Assembly: GCA_913773715.1 (NCBI GenBank)
Contig: CAJYHD010000076.1
Location: 1-15,838 of the forward strand
Direction of reading: 5' to 3'
From: an uncultured Sphingobium sp.
GTDB lineage: Bacteria > Pseudomonadota > Alphaproteobacteria > Sphingomonadales > Sphingomonadaceae
Length of the DNA: 15,838 bases
Positions 1 through 6,765 of this stretch are shown here, piece by piece. Made by a program: the position numbers and the translations under genes. The number at the start of each line of letters is the position of its first letter. Position 1 is the first letter of the stretch. The notes under the pieces were generated by a model. The model was not told where the DNA came from, did no database searches, and was given only the letters and a program-made list of their open reading frames with translations.

Positions 1-74
1 GGCGTCGAAAAGGGACCCCTCATCCCGGTGGTCTAGGCTGTTCGCTTGGCGGTGTGTCAGGCGGCGAGATCGGG

Positions 75-1586
75 ATGCTGGTATTGGAGACGGTGTTGAG
101 GATCCGGCGCGAGCACGCGTCGGGGAAAGCCATCAAGGCGATAATGCGCGACCTGCATCTGTCACGTGGGGTGGTGCGCAAGGCGATCCGGTCGCCGGAG
201 GCGGACATGGGCTACCGACGCGAGGTTCAGCCGCTGCCGAAGATCGGACCATTCCAGGTGCGACTGGATGCGCTGTTGGAGGAAGACGAGGCACGGCCGC
301 GGCGCGAGAAGCTGCGCATCACGCGTATCCACGACCTGCTGCTCCGCGAGGGGTTTGACGGCTCGTATGATGCGGTGCGTCGCTATGCGGCCCGCTGGCG
401 GCAGGCGCGGCGTCGCGACGTGATGGATGCGCCGGCGTTCATCCCGCTGCTGTTCCGGCCGGGCGAGGCCTATCAGTTCGACTGGAGCCATGAGGACGTC
501 GAGATCGCGGGCAAGCCGATGCGCGTGAAGGTCGCGCATGTGCGGCTGTGCGCGTCGCGAGTGATATACGTGCGAGCCTATCCCCGCGAGACGCAGGAGA
601 TGCTGTTCGACGCGCATGCGCGGGCGTTCGCTTTTTTCGGGGGCGTGCCAACGCGCGGCATCTACGACAACATGAAGACCGCGGTGACGAGCGTGTTCAC
701 CGGCAAGGAGCGGGTCTTCAACCGGCGGTTCCTGGTCATGGCCAACCACTACATGGTCGAACCGACGGCATGTTCGCCGGCAGCCGGTTGGGAGAAGGGT
801 CAGGTCGAGAACCAGGTGCAGACGGCACGTGGCCGGTTCTTCCAACCACGCCTGCGCTTTGCCAGCATTGAGGAGCTGAACGGTTGGCTGGAGGCGGAGT
901 GTCGCCGTTGGGCGGACACGCACCAGCAACCCGAGCAGAAGGAACTGACGGTCGCTCAGGCCTGGGCTGCGGAGCGCAGCGTGCTTCAGCCCGTCGTCGC
1001 GCCCTTCGACGGGTTCTACGAGAGCGAACACGCGGTGAGCGGCACGTGCCTGATAAACTTTGACCGCAACCGCTACTCGGTCATGGCCAAGGCGGTGCGG
1101 CGCGCGGTCCAGGTCCGTGCCTATGCCGACCGCATCGTCGTGCGCTGCGACGGCGAGGTCGTTGCCGACCATCCCCGGTTTTTCGGACGCGACCGGACCA
1201 TCTACGACCCGTGGCACTATCTGCCGGTGCTGGTCACCAAGCCCGGCGCCTTGCGCAACGGTGCACCATTCCAAAACTGGGAGTTGCCACCTGCGCTGTC
1301 GCGGCTCCGGCGCAAGCTAGGCGCTGGCGATGATGCTGACCGGCGGTTCGTGCGGGTGCTGGCGGCGGTGCTCGACGACGAGCTGAACCTCGTCGAGGCG
1401 GCTGTACGCGAGGCGTTGCTGGCCGGCGTCACCAGCGACGATGTCATCCTCAACATACTGGCCCGCAGGCGAGAACCGCCTCGACCGTTGGCCATCGTCA
1501 CGGCCGAGGACCTGGCGCTGCGTCATCCGCCTCTTGCCGACTGCACGCGCTACGACAGCCTGCGAGGCCTCCATGCAGCGGCATGA
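75..1586 (+). CDS. istA: IS21-family transposase IstA
   Basis: IstA is the DDE transposase that cuts and joins IS21 element ends. An N-terminal helix-turn-helix ([20 protein letters not shown], about residues 17-36) precedes a retroviral-integrase-type core: candidate catalytic residues are D136 in QFDWS, D198 in YDNMK and E245 in EKGQVEN, counted from the ATG at 75. The rest is the beta-rich C-terminal region usual for IstA. Length from this ATG is 503 aa, normal for the family. An in-frame GTG at 54 would add seven residues; the ATG is preferred because the HTH region follows it directly, but neither start has a strong ribosome binding site. The 3' end overlaps istB by 14 bases, the usual coupling in IS21 elements. 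The reading frame is intact, so the transposase may be functional. Confidence 0.93.
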   Translation: MLVLETVLRIRREHASGKAIKAIMRDLHLSRGVVRKAIRSPEADMGYRREVQPLPKIGPFQVRLDALLEEDEARPRREKLRITRIHDLLLREGFDGSYDAVRRYAARWRQARRRDVMDAPAFIPLLFRPGEAYQFDWSHEDVEIAGKPMRVKVAHVRLCASRVIYVRAYPRETQEMLFDAHARAFAFFGGVPTRGIYDNMKTAVTSVFTGKERVFNRRFLVMANHYMVEPTACSPAAGWEKGQVENQVQTARGRFFQPRLRFASIEELNGWLEAECRRWADTHQQPEQKELTVAQAWAAERSVLQPVVAPFDGFYESEHAVSGTCLINFDRNRYSVMAKAVRRAVQVRAYADRIVVRCDGEVVADHPRFFGRDRTIYDPWHYLPVLVTKPGALRNGAPFQNWELPPALSRLRRKLGAGDDADRRFVRVLAAVLDDELNLVEAAVREALLAGVTSDDVILNILARRREPPRPLAIVTAEDLALRHPPLADCTRYDSLRGLHAAA

Positions 1587-2301
1587 GATGATGACGGCCA
1601 TGGCGGGTCTCGGCCTGAAGGGCATGGCCAGTGCCTTCGACGAGGCGGTGACCACCGGACTACAGCGCAAGCGCACGACGATGGAGATCCTGACCGACCT
1701 GCTGCGTGCCGAGGCGACGCACCGCCATGCAGCGTCGGTCCGTTACCGGATGTCGGCCGTCAGGTTGCCGGCGGTGAAGGATCTCGACGGCTTCGTCTTC
1801 GACGGCACCCCCATCAACGAGGGGCTCGTACGCTCGCTGCACAGCGGCTCGTTCCTGGCGAGCCAGCGCAACGTCGTGCTGGTCGGCGGTACGGGCACCG
1901 GCAAGACACACCTGGCCAGCGCCATCACCGCCAACGTCGTGCGGGCCGGTGCCCGCGGGCACTACTTCAACACGGTCGACCTCGTGAACCGGCTCGAGGA
2001 GGAGAACCGCCTCGGCAAAGCCGGCGCGCTCGCAAAACAGCTCTCCCGCCTCGATGTCGTGGTGCTGGACGAGCTCGGCTATCTGCCCTTCGCCCGCTCA
2101 GGCGGTCAGCTGCTCTTCCATCTGGTGAGCAAGCTCTACGAGCGCACCTCGGTCATCGTCACGACGAACCTCGCCTTTGGCGAGTGGCCAACCGTCTTTG
2201 GTGACCCGAAGATGACCACCGCGCTGCTCGATCGCATTACCCACCATTGCGACATCGTCGAGACCGGCAACGACAGCTGGCGCTTCAAACACCGCAGCTG
2301 A
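1573..2301 (+). CDS. istB: IS21-family helper ATPase IstB
   Basis: IstB is the AAA+ ATPase that assembles on DNA and stimulates IstA. The 242-aa product has a Walker A motif GGTGTGKT at residues 105-112 and a Walker B VVLDELG with D166/E167. It also has the IstB-type C-terminal segment including the TTNLAFGEW sensor region and a basic tail. The reading frame is open further upstream to 1441, but the ATG at 1573, inside the end of istA, gives the normal IstB N-terminus ([10 protein letters not shown]) and normal length. Translation is probably coupled to istA, which stops at 1586. The gene is intact. Confidence 0.94.
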   Translation: MQRHEMMTAMAGLGLKGMASAFDEAVTTGLQRKRTTMEILTDLLRAEATHRHAASVRYRMSAVRLPAVKDLDGFVFDGTPINEGLVRSLHSGSFLASQRNVVLVGGTGTGKTHLASAITANVVRAGARGHYFNTVDLVNRLEEENRLGKAGALAKQLSRLDVVVLDELGYLPFARSGGQLLFHLVSKLYERTSVIVTTNLAFGEWPTVFGDPKMTTALLDRITHHCDIVETGNDSWRFKHRS

Positions 2302-2423
2302 CGCAAGGGACTACCGGCAGAAGACGCTTCGCGCTGGTTGCGCCTCCGGTCGAGCTACGCCCGCCCTACGCCGCAACCAGCGCGAACGGCACGCCCGCCA
2401 TACCTGTCACGCAGCTCGACGAA

Positions 2424-2475
2424 GGGGGTCCCTTTTGCACGCCGATAGGGGGTCCTTTTTGGACGCCGATTGACA
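2424..2475. repeat. Right-end tandem terminal repeats of the IS21 element
   Basis: Two adjacent 24-bp direct repeats (2424-2447, 2448-2471) of the form GGGGGTCC(C/T)TTTTG(C/G)ACGCCGAT differ at only three positions and end at TGACA (2471-2475). Multiple short terminal repeats are a known feature of IS21 ends and are taken to be transposase-binding sites. The copy at 1-20 is the inverted counterpart at the left end. Positions 2302-2423, between istB and the repeats, show no gene. Confidence 0.85.
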
Positions 2476-2652
2476 GCGGGGACGGTGCTCGCCGCGTAGC
2501 GCACGGTACAGGGTGGCGCGCGACACGGCGTAGAGCCGGCAGGTCGACGCCATCATCTCCTTGCGGTCGGGGTGCCGGGGCGGCAGCGCCGCGAGGCGTC
2601 GTTTCAGGGTCGCGAGCGCCTCGGCTGGAACGGGCGCTCGCCAGACGGTCAC
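2476..2652 (-). pseudogene. Truncated helix-turn-helix protein (probable transposase), interrupted by the IS21 element
   Basis: Only the first 59 codons remain before the IS21 end; the open frame then runs on into IS sequence and stops at 2407. The stub starts at GTG 2652, overlapping the resolvase stop as GTGA, so the two genes were translationally coupled. The surviving part contains a helix-turn-helix candidate around residues 31-52 (KEMMASTCRLYAVSRATLYR), a form I associate with integrase-core (Mu/Tni-like) transposases, although the catalytic region is not present to prove it. Linkage to a resolvase fits a transposon module. The missing C-terminal part should lie to the left of the IS21 copy, outside this window, unless it was deleted. 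Function as a transposase is inferred from linkage and the HTH only. Confidence 0.7.
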
Positions 2653-3311
2653 GCCGCTTGTCGCTCTTCGCGAGCCCGGGTGGGAGGTTTGGGCATCGCC
2701 TTCCCGTCGAGGAGCGCCTGGCCGGGGGCCTTGGGCGTGCCGTCGCCGTTGATGTAGTGGTAGAGCGTCGTGGTCGTGATGCCGAGCCGCTTGGCCACCT
2801 CAGCCGCGACCGCCTTCCGGTCGCTCATCGCCGCCATTGCCATTTGCAGCGTCGAGCGGTCCATCTTGCGCGGGCGCCCGCCCAACCGGCCCCTGGCGCG
2901 CGCTGCAGCGAGCCCGGCGCGCGTACGCTCGGTGATCAGCTCGCGCTCGAACTCGGCAAATGCGGCGAAGATGCCGAACGCGAGCCGGCCATTGGCGGTC
3001 GTCGTGTCGATCTGCGCGCCGGCACCCGTCAGCACCTTCAGCCCGATCCCGCGCGAGCGCAGATCCTCTGCGGTGATGACGAGGTGACGGAGATCACGGC
3101 CGAGCCGGTCGAGCTTCCAGATCACCAACGTGTTGCCGGGCTGGAGCGCCTTCAGGCACGCGGTCAGGCCAGGCCGAGCATCGTGCCGACCCGATGCGAG
3201 GTCCTCGTAGATGCGGCTCGGGTCGACGCCGCCCGCGAGCAGCGCGTCGCGCTGCGGCTCCAGCGTCTGGCTGCCGTCGGCTTTCGAGACGCGGACGTAT
3301 CCGATCAGCAT
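2649..3311 (-). CDS. Serine recombinase / resolvase family protein
   Basis: This is a 220-aa serine site-specific recombinase of the resolvase/invertase type, which resolves transposition cointegrates or inverts DNA. The N-terminal catalytic domain begins MLIGYVRVS with the nucleophile candidate S9. It also has the family segments QRDALLAGG, WKLDRLGRDLRHL and FAEFERELI-ERT, followed by the GRLGGRPRK hinge. The C-terminal HTH (about residues 165-190, KAVAAEVAKRLGITTTTLYHYI) is complete. The region after the HTH is about 30 residues of basic, proline-rich tail, longer than in Tn3 or gamma-delta resolvase. The gene overlaps the downstream transposase stub by four bases. No strong ribosome binding site precedes the ATG. 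It belongs to the mobile unit rather than to the conjugation system. Confidence 0.92.
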   Translation of the reverse strand: MLIGYVRVSKADGSQTLEPQRDALLAGGVDPSRIYEDLASGRHDARPGLTACLKALQPGNTLVIWKLDRLGRDLRHLVITAEDLRSRGIGLKVLTGAGAQIDTTTANGRLAFGIFAAFAEFERELITERTRAGLAAARARGRLGGRPRKMDRSTLQMAMAAMSDRKAVAAEVAKRLGITTTTLYHYINGDGTPKAPGQALLDGKAMPKPPTRAREERQAA

Positions 3312-3424
3312 GAGAAGGCCGGTTCACCCGCAAGGAAAGACAGCTACCACCCTGCATTCTGACGCTGGTTTCCGCAACGGCTTTTCTCGTTCTGAACGGC
3401 CGCGATCGGGTGGCCGATTGCGAC

Positions 3425-3452
3425 CACAAGGAAACCGGACGTATTTCTTGCG
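3425..3452. promoter_or_regulatory. Candidate res dyad for the resolvase
   Basis: CACAAGGAAA (3425-3434) and ATTTCTTGCG (3443-3452) form an imperfect inverted repeat spanning 28 bp, the usual length of a serine-resolvase crossover subsite. A further half-site, CGCAAGGAAA, lies at 3329-3338. All are in the 183-bp gap directly upstream of the resolvase start, where res sites normally sit. The central dinucleotide is not the common AT/TA, and the half-sites are short, so this is a candidate only. Nothing else is recognisable in 3312-3494. Confidence 0.35.
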
Positions 3453-3494
3453 AGCCGCGCGCGCTGTTGGGAGAAGCGGTAATGCACTGCCGTC

Positions 3495-3890
3495 TTAGGC
3501 AGGAGACAGGGCTTCAAGGATGCCGCACTCGGCAACGGTGCCGTGTCCGCATCGGTCGATGATACGCGCCAGCTCGCCATCCAGGGCTGCCAAGTCGGCG
3601 ATCTTGCGCTCGATCGCCGCCCTGTGCTCGCGCGCAATCGTCTCGACCGCGGCACAGGACCAATCGCTATGGTCGGCCAAGCCCAGCAGCTCTCGCACTT
3701 GGTCGAGACTGAAACCAAGGCCGCGCGAGCGGCGAATGAATGACAGCCGGCGAAGGGTCGCCGAAGCATAGGTCCGGTAGTTGCCTTCGGTGCGCGCCGG
3801 CGCGGGCAGCAAGCCGATCTCCTCATAATAGCGGATCGTCTGCACCTTTGTGCCGGTCGCCTTGGCGAGGTCGCCGATTTTCAGAGCCAC
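3495..3890 (-). CDS. MerR-family metal-responsive transcriptional regulator
   Basis: This 131-aa regulator probably represses, and with metal activates, the divergent mer-like operon. The N-terminal winged HTH (KIGDLAKATGTKVQTIRYYEE, residues 4-24) is followed by a dimerisation helix and a metal-binding loop. The cysteines are C79, C114 and C122, matching the three-Cys arrangement of MerR (82/117/126) and ZntR (79/114/124). The C-terminal CGILEAL resembles ZntR as much as MerR, so metal identity cannot be read from the protein alone. The start is taken as GTG 3890. The ATG at 3923 lies in the -10 element of the divergent promoter and would put the operator inside the coding region. The divergent partners encode MerC- and MerT-like transporters, which favours mercury. 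Confidence 0.9.
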   Translation of the reverse strand: MALKIGDLAKATGTKVQTIRYYEEIGLLPAPARTEGNYRTYASATLRRLSFIRRSRGLGFSLDQVRELLGLADHSDWSCAAVETIAREHRAAIERKIADLAALDGELARIIDRCGHGTVAECGILEALSPA

Positions 3891-3895
3891 GGCCC

Positions 3896-3928
3896 TTGAC
3901 CCTACAGTTGCTGGAGGGTGCATATAAG
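3896..3928 (+). promoter_or_regulatory. MerR-type promoter/operator of the mer-like operon
   Basis: TTGACC (3896-3901) is a -35 element and the -10 lies in CATATAAG (3921-3928). The gap is 19-21 bp depending on the register chosen, longer than the usual 17, as in MerR-activated promoters. Between them lies a dyad, ACCCTACAG (3899-3907) and CTGGAGGGT (3911-3919), with eight of nine positions complementary. This is the position and symmetry expected of the regulator's operator. The reverse strand of the same site covers the start region of the regulator gene, consistent with autoregulation. Confidence 0.8.
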
Positions 3929-4005
3929 GTTTCGACTATGATCCTGTCGAGGAGCCAAGGCGAGCGCGGTGAGTCGCTGCGGCGGAGCGGGTGAAAGGAA
4001 CGGCT

Positions 4006-4431
4006 GTGCCTACTGAGGACTCCCTAACGCGAACGGCCGATAAAACGGGTGTGATCGGCGCGATCATCGCCTCGTTCGGCTGTGCGGCGTGCTTTCCCGC
4101 CCTTGGCAGTCTCGGTGCCGGGATCGGCCTGAGTTTTCTGAGCCAGTATGAAGGCCCCTTTATCCGATACGTTCTGCCGCTCTCCGCGCTCATCGTATTG
4201 GCGGCGAACCTCCGCACCGGCCTTCGTCACAAGACCTGGCTGCGCCTAGCGTTAGGCGTCACTGGACCTGTGCTTGTTCTCATCGCCGCCCTGCTGATGT
4301 CGCTTCGCGGCGTTCGGGCGGAATGGGTGCTGTATGCGGGGCTGGTGTTGATGATCGGGGTGTCGATTCTCGATCTTGTTTCGCCTCCGGGGCGGCGGTT
4401 CAGCAATCCGATCCCATCGAGGAACAGATAA
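4006..4431 (+). CDS. merC: MerC-like mercury transport protein
   Basis: This 141-aa inner-membrane protein probably carries Hg(II) into the cytoplasm for reduction. It has about four hydrophobic segments. The first contains the MerC signature GCAACFPA with C26 and C29, followed by GSLGAGIGLSFLSQYEG, typical of MerC. The start is GTG 4006, preceded by GAAAGGAA at a good distance; an upstream in-frame GTG at 3991 is less likely because that site would overlap the ribosome binding site. The stop overlaps the next start (TAATG). It is the first gene after the MerR-type promoter, an unusual place since merT-merP usually come first in proteobacterial mer operons. Confidence 0.87.
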   Translation: MPTEDSLTRTADKTGVIGAIIASFGCAACFPALGSLGAGIGLSFLSQYEGPFIRYVLPLSALIVLAANLRTGLRHKTWLRLALGVTGPVLVLIAALLMSLRGVRAEWVLYAGLVLMIGVSILDLVSPPGRRFSNPIPSRNR

Positions 4432-4838
4432 TGACGGATACCGTCGCAAGGCAACCCTCAACACCGGGTGGGCCGCCCGTCCGGGGTGTCGCATCAATAG
4501 CGGCTGCGTTGGGCCTGGGCGCGGTCACGGCCGCCGCGGCCTGCTGCGTTCTGCCACTCGCGCTCGCCTCGCTCGGCGTGGGTGCTGGGCTCGCCGGCAG
4601 CTTCGTAGGGCTGGCGAGCATTCGCGCGCCGCTTCTGGTGCTGAGCGCGGTCGCGCTCGTGGTCGCTTGGGCCATGTGGTGGCGCAAGCGCGAGACGGCC
4701 TGTGCGCCGGGGGACGCCTGTGCGGTTGATGTCAGGTCGCGCCGGATCGTCGGCCTCCTGATTGCGGCAACTGTGCTGGTCGGCCTGGCCGCTATCTGGG
4801 GCTCGATCGAGCCTATCCTCATGAATTGGGTGTTGTAA
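4431..4838 (+). CDS. merT: MerT-like mercuric transport protein
   Basis: This 135-aa membrane protein has the MerT pattern. A vicinal pair C38-C39 lies in the first transmembrane segment (AAAACCVLPLALASLGVG), and a second pair C91/C97 (ACAPGDAC) lies in the cytoplasmic loop with the six-residue spacing of Tn501 MerT. A third hydrophobic segment near the C-terminus ends in EPILMNWVL. The ATG at 4431 follows GAGGAACAG and overlaps the merC stop. MerT normally takes Hg(II) from periplasmic MerP, but no merP is present here. The N-terminus is about 14 residues longer than in classical MerT and proline-rich. The family assignment rests on the cysteine pattern and the context. Confidence 0.85.
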   Translation: MTDTVARQPSTPGGPPVRGVASIAAALGLGAVTAAAACCVLPLALASLGVGAGLAGSFVGLASIRAPLLVLSAVALVVAWAMWWRKRETACAPGDACAVDVRSRRIVGLLIAATVLVGLAAIWGSIEPILMNWVL

Positions 4839-5059
4839 TGCTGCTCACCTCCACGTTGACCTGCCCCAAGTGCGGCCACCAATCGACCGACACCATGCCG
4901 ACCGATGCGTGCCAGTTCTTCTACGACTGCAAAGGCTGCGCCGCGGTGCTTCGCCCCAACGCCGGGGACTGTTGCGTTTATTGCTCCTTCGGTGACGTGC
5001 CCTGTCCCCCGATACAGGAAGCGCGCGCGTCGGGATCAACGGCGAGCTGCTGCGCCTGA
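4838..5059 (+). CDS. Small cysteine-rich GDCCVxC-domain protein
   Basis: This 73-aa protein contains eleven cysteines: C9 and C12 (CPKC), C25, C31 and C34 (CKGC), C45, C46 and C49 in the family signature GDCCVYC, C56 in VPCPPIQ, and a C-terminal vicinal pair C71-C72. The GDCCVxC family is known from genome annotation as a small (sometimes seleno-) protein found beside mercury genes; its biochemical role is not established to my knowledge. Paired CxxC motifs suggest zinc-ribbon-like folding or soft-metal binding. The start is ATG 4838, overlapping the merT stop as TAATG; an upstream TTG (4826) is less likely. It probably works with the neighbouring transporters and reductase, perhaps as a metal carrier; that is inference. 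Confidence 0.85.
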   Translation: MLLTSTLTCPKCGHQSTDTMPTDACQFFYDCKGCAAVLRPNAGDCCVYCSFGDVPCPPIQEARASGSTASCCA

Positions 5060-5103
5060 CGGCACGCCAGCCGGGGAACCTGAACCACGCCAAGGAGAAG
5101 CTC

Positions 5104-6450
5104 GTGCCCGACACCTATGATCTGGTCGTCATCGGCGCGGGAACTGCCGCGCGGGTAGCGGCCATGCGCGTTCGCAAGGCCGGCAAGAGCGTCGCCGTGA
5201 TCGACTGCCGACCCTATGGCGGCACCTGCGCCCTGCGCGGCTGCGATCCGAAAAAGATGCTACGCCACGGGGCCGCTGTGATCGACGACGCGCGCCGGAT
5301 GCGGAGCAACGGCGTGGTGGGAAAGGACTGCATCGACTGGCGCGAGTTGATGGCGTTCAAGCGCACCTTCACTGATCCGGTGCCGGGGAAACATGAACGA
5401 AGCTACCATGAGGCCGGGGTGGATACCTACCACGGCCCGGCTCGCTTCACCGGCGCGAACAGCCTCGTCGTGGAGGGAAAGACGCTGGTTGGCGGCCATT
5501 TCCTTGTTGCCAGCGGTGCCGAACCGGTCCCGCTCGGCTTGCCCGGCGAAGAGCACGTCATCGACAATGAGGCGTTCCTGGCGATTGAGAGCCTGCCCCG
5601 GCGCATCGTGATCGTCGGGGGTGGATACATCGCGGCGGAGTTCTCTACAATCGCGGCGAACGCCGGGGCGCAAGTGACCATCCTCCAACGCGGGCCGCGC
5701 ATGTTGACCGGCTTCGACCCCGATCTGGTCGGCTGGCTGATGCCCCGCCTGCGCGATGCGGGGATCGACGTGCAGCTCGATACGGAGGTCGAGGCGATCG
5801 ACAAGACAGGCGACGGCTTCTCGGTTCGCGCCTCCACGGGCGGGGTGAGCAAGAGCTTCGCGGCCGATCTGATCGTCCATGCTGCCGGGCGACGCCCGGC
5901 GCTCGAAGCACTCGACCTCGATGCGGCGGGGATCGCACACGAGCGGGGCCGCCTCACGCTCAACGAGCATCTGCAAAGCGTCTCCAACCCGGCGGTGTAT
6001 GCTGCCGGCGACGCGGCCCAGATGGGGCCTCCGCTGACGCCGGTATCGAGCCATGACGGCAAGGTCGTCGCCGGCAACATGCTCGAAGGCAACCACCTCC
6101 GCCCGGACTATCGGGGTATCCCCAGCGTCGCCTTCACGCTTCCTCCCATCGCTTCGGTCGGGCTCAGCGAAGCCGAAGCGCGCGAGCGGGGCCTGCGCTT
6201 CCGCGTGAAAAGCAATCTGGTCCCCAACTGGTACTCCGCGCGGCAAGCGGCCGAACCGGTTTATGGGTTCAAGGTGATGGTCGATGAAGGCGACGACCGG
6301 GTGCTCGGGGCTCACCTGGTCGGACCGCATGTGGACGAGGTCATCAATCTGTTCGCGCTCGCGATCCGGCATGGTCTGACGGCCGACGATCTGAAATCGA
6401 CCATGTTCGCTTATCCGTCCGGGGCTTCGGATATCGGCTACATGCTGTGA
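5104..6450 (+). CDS. MerA-like FAD/NAD(P)-dependent disulfide oxidoreductase
   Basis: This 448-aa flavoprotein belongs to the glutathione reductase / mercuric reductase / lipoamide dehydrogenase group. It has an N-terminal FAD motif VIGAGTAA (residues 9-16), the redox pair C42/C47 in GGTCALRGCDPKK, an NAD(P)-binding motif IVGGGYIAAEF in the middle, a second FAD motif AAGDAAQ, and a C-terminal dimerisation domain. It lacks the N-terminal heavy-metal domain of many MerA proteins and the C-terminal vicinal cysteines (SCCAG-type tail) that deliver Hg(II). The His-Pro...Glu catalytic pair of glutathione reductase is replaced by Tyr437-Pro438, so it is not an ordinary glutathione reductase either. 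GTG 5104 follows AAGGAG. As the last gene of the mer-like operon it is the best candidate for the metal-reducing enzyme. Confidence 0.85.
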   Translation: MPDTYDLVVIGAGTAARVAAMRVRKAGKSVAVIDCRPYGGTCALRGCDPKKMLRHGAAVIDDARRMRSNGVVGKDCIDWRELMAFKRTFTDPVPGKHERSYHEAGVDTYHGPARFTGANSLVVEGKTLVGGHFLVASGAEPVPLGLPGEEHVIDNEAFLAIESLPRRIVIVGGGYIAAEFSTIAANAGAQVTILQRGPRMLTGFDPDLVGWLMPRLRDAGIDVQLDTEVEAIDKTGDGFSVRASTGGVSKSFAADLIVHAAGRRPALEALDLDAAGIAHERGRLTLNEHLQSVSNPAVYAAGDAAQMGPPLTPVSSHDGKVVAGNMLEGNHLRPDYRGIPSVAFTLPPIASVGLSEAEARERGLRFRVKSNLVPNWYSARQAAEPVYGFKVMVDEGDDRVLGAHLVGPHVDEVINLFALAIRHGLTADDLKSTMFAYPSGASDIGYML

Positions 6451-6525
6451 TTAAGCGGTCCAATGAACACCAATTCAGTGGGTCCGAAGGCGATAGCCGC
6501 TAACTCGGCGTCACATCAATGGGGC

Positions 6526-6701
6526 TCTCACGATCGTAACATGCGCACAGTCCAGCGACGGATGCGCGTCGCCGGTGCCGATTTGAAGGTCTCACAAAGC
6601 GTGCGCTGACTGATGACCGTCTCGCGTCCGTCTCAAAGATCGTACGCTGGTTCTCGAATAACGTGCGCCCAAGCACCTCGACGGTCTCACAGACTATGCG
6701 C
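6526..6701 (+). repeat. Family of TCTC-N8-TGCGC direct repeats
   Basis: Four 17-bp copies in the same orientation keep exactly eight bases between TCTC and the second block: 6590-6606 (TCTCACAAAGCGTGCGC), 6631-6647 (TCTCAAAGATCGTACGC), 6652-6668 (TCTCGAATAACGTGCGC) and 6685-6701 (TCTCACAGACTATGCGC). A fifth copy at 6526-6546 has four extra bases between the blocks. Spacing between starts is 64, 41, 21 and 33 bp. Irregularly spaced, same-strand sites of this sort are typical of transposase-binding sites at transposon ends or of protein-binding sites at origins of transfer or replication. Confidence 0.7.
6555..6572. repeat. Perfect 6-bp inverted repeat
   Basis: GCGACG (6555-6560) and CGTCGC (6567-6572) are perfectly complementary around a 6-nt loop, GATGCG. 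The hairpin lies between the first two members of the TCTC-N8-TGCGC repeat family. There is no T-tract, so a terminator is unlikely; a protein-binding dyad or oriT hairpin is possible. Confidence 0.5.
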
Positions 6702-6749
6702 CAGAGTGCGCCCTTTATCTCGCGTCGAACCGATCATCATTGCAGGCCG

Positions 6750-6765
6750 TCACAAATAGGTGTGA
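6750..6765. repeat. TCACA/TGTGA dyad next to a GGTGTG sequence
   Basis: TCACA (6750-6754) and TGTGA (6761-6765) are perfectly complementary around AATAGG. The right arm contains GGTGTG, which resembles the core around the F-plasmid nick site (GGTGTGG). Position upstream of the transfer control genes makes a nick site worth testing, but the match is too short to assert. Confidence 0.3.

Larger units (their letters stand above)
1..2475 (+). mobile_element. IS21-family insertion sequence (left terminus cut by window edge)
   Basis: The element carries istA and istB overlapping in the order typical of IS21. The right end has two tandem repeats (2424-2447 and 2448-2471) that agree at 21 of 24 positions and begin GGGGGTCC, followed by TGACA ending at 2475, so the terminus reads TGTCA inward as expected for the TG...CA ends of this family. 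An inverted copy lies at 1-20 (GGCGTCGAAAAGGGACCCCT; 17 of 20 positions match the inner right repeat). Since the right end has an outer and an inner copy, the true left terminus probably lies a few tens of bases before position 1. The target duplication cannot be checked because the left flank is absent. The element lies inside a leftward gene whose first 59 codons survive at 2476-2652. Confidence 0.92.

Noticed and set aside
162..1274. Long reverse-strand open frame (370 codons) opposite istA
   Set aside because: It is fully antisense to a recognisable transposase with conserved motifs; long antisense frames are common in GC-rich coding DNA and the product shows no family signature.
2247..3362. 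Forward open frame of 371 codons across the IS end and opposite the resolvase
   Set aside because: It crosses the IS21 boundary and is antisense to a clear serine recombinase; the translation is low-complexity and Arg-rich.
3487..3502. CTGCC/GGCAG dyad at the end of the MerR-family gene as a terminator
   Set aside because: The stem is only five base pairs and no T-run follows on the reverse strand.
3938..3994. 18-codon open frame between the mer promoter and merC, possible leader peptide
   Set aside because: Its ATG lies about where transcription should begin, it has no ribosome binding site, and its sequence suggests no attenuation signal.
5260..6372. Reverse-strand open frame of 370 codons opposite the reductase
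   Set aside because: Antisense shadow of the flavoprotein gene, without recognisable domains.
6526..6701. Interpretation of the repeats as a CRISPR array
   Set aside because: Repeats are only 17 bp, imperfect and unevenly spaced by 4 to 43 bases; there are no regular spacers and no cas genes nearby.
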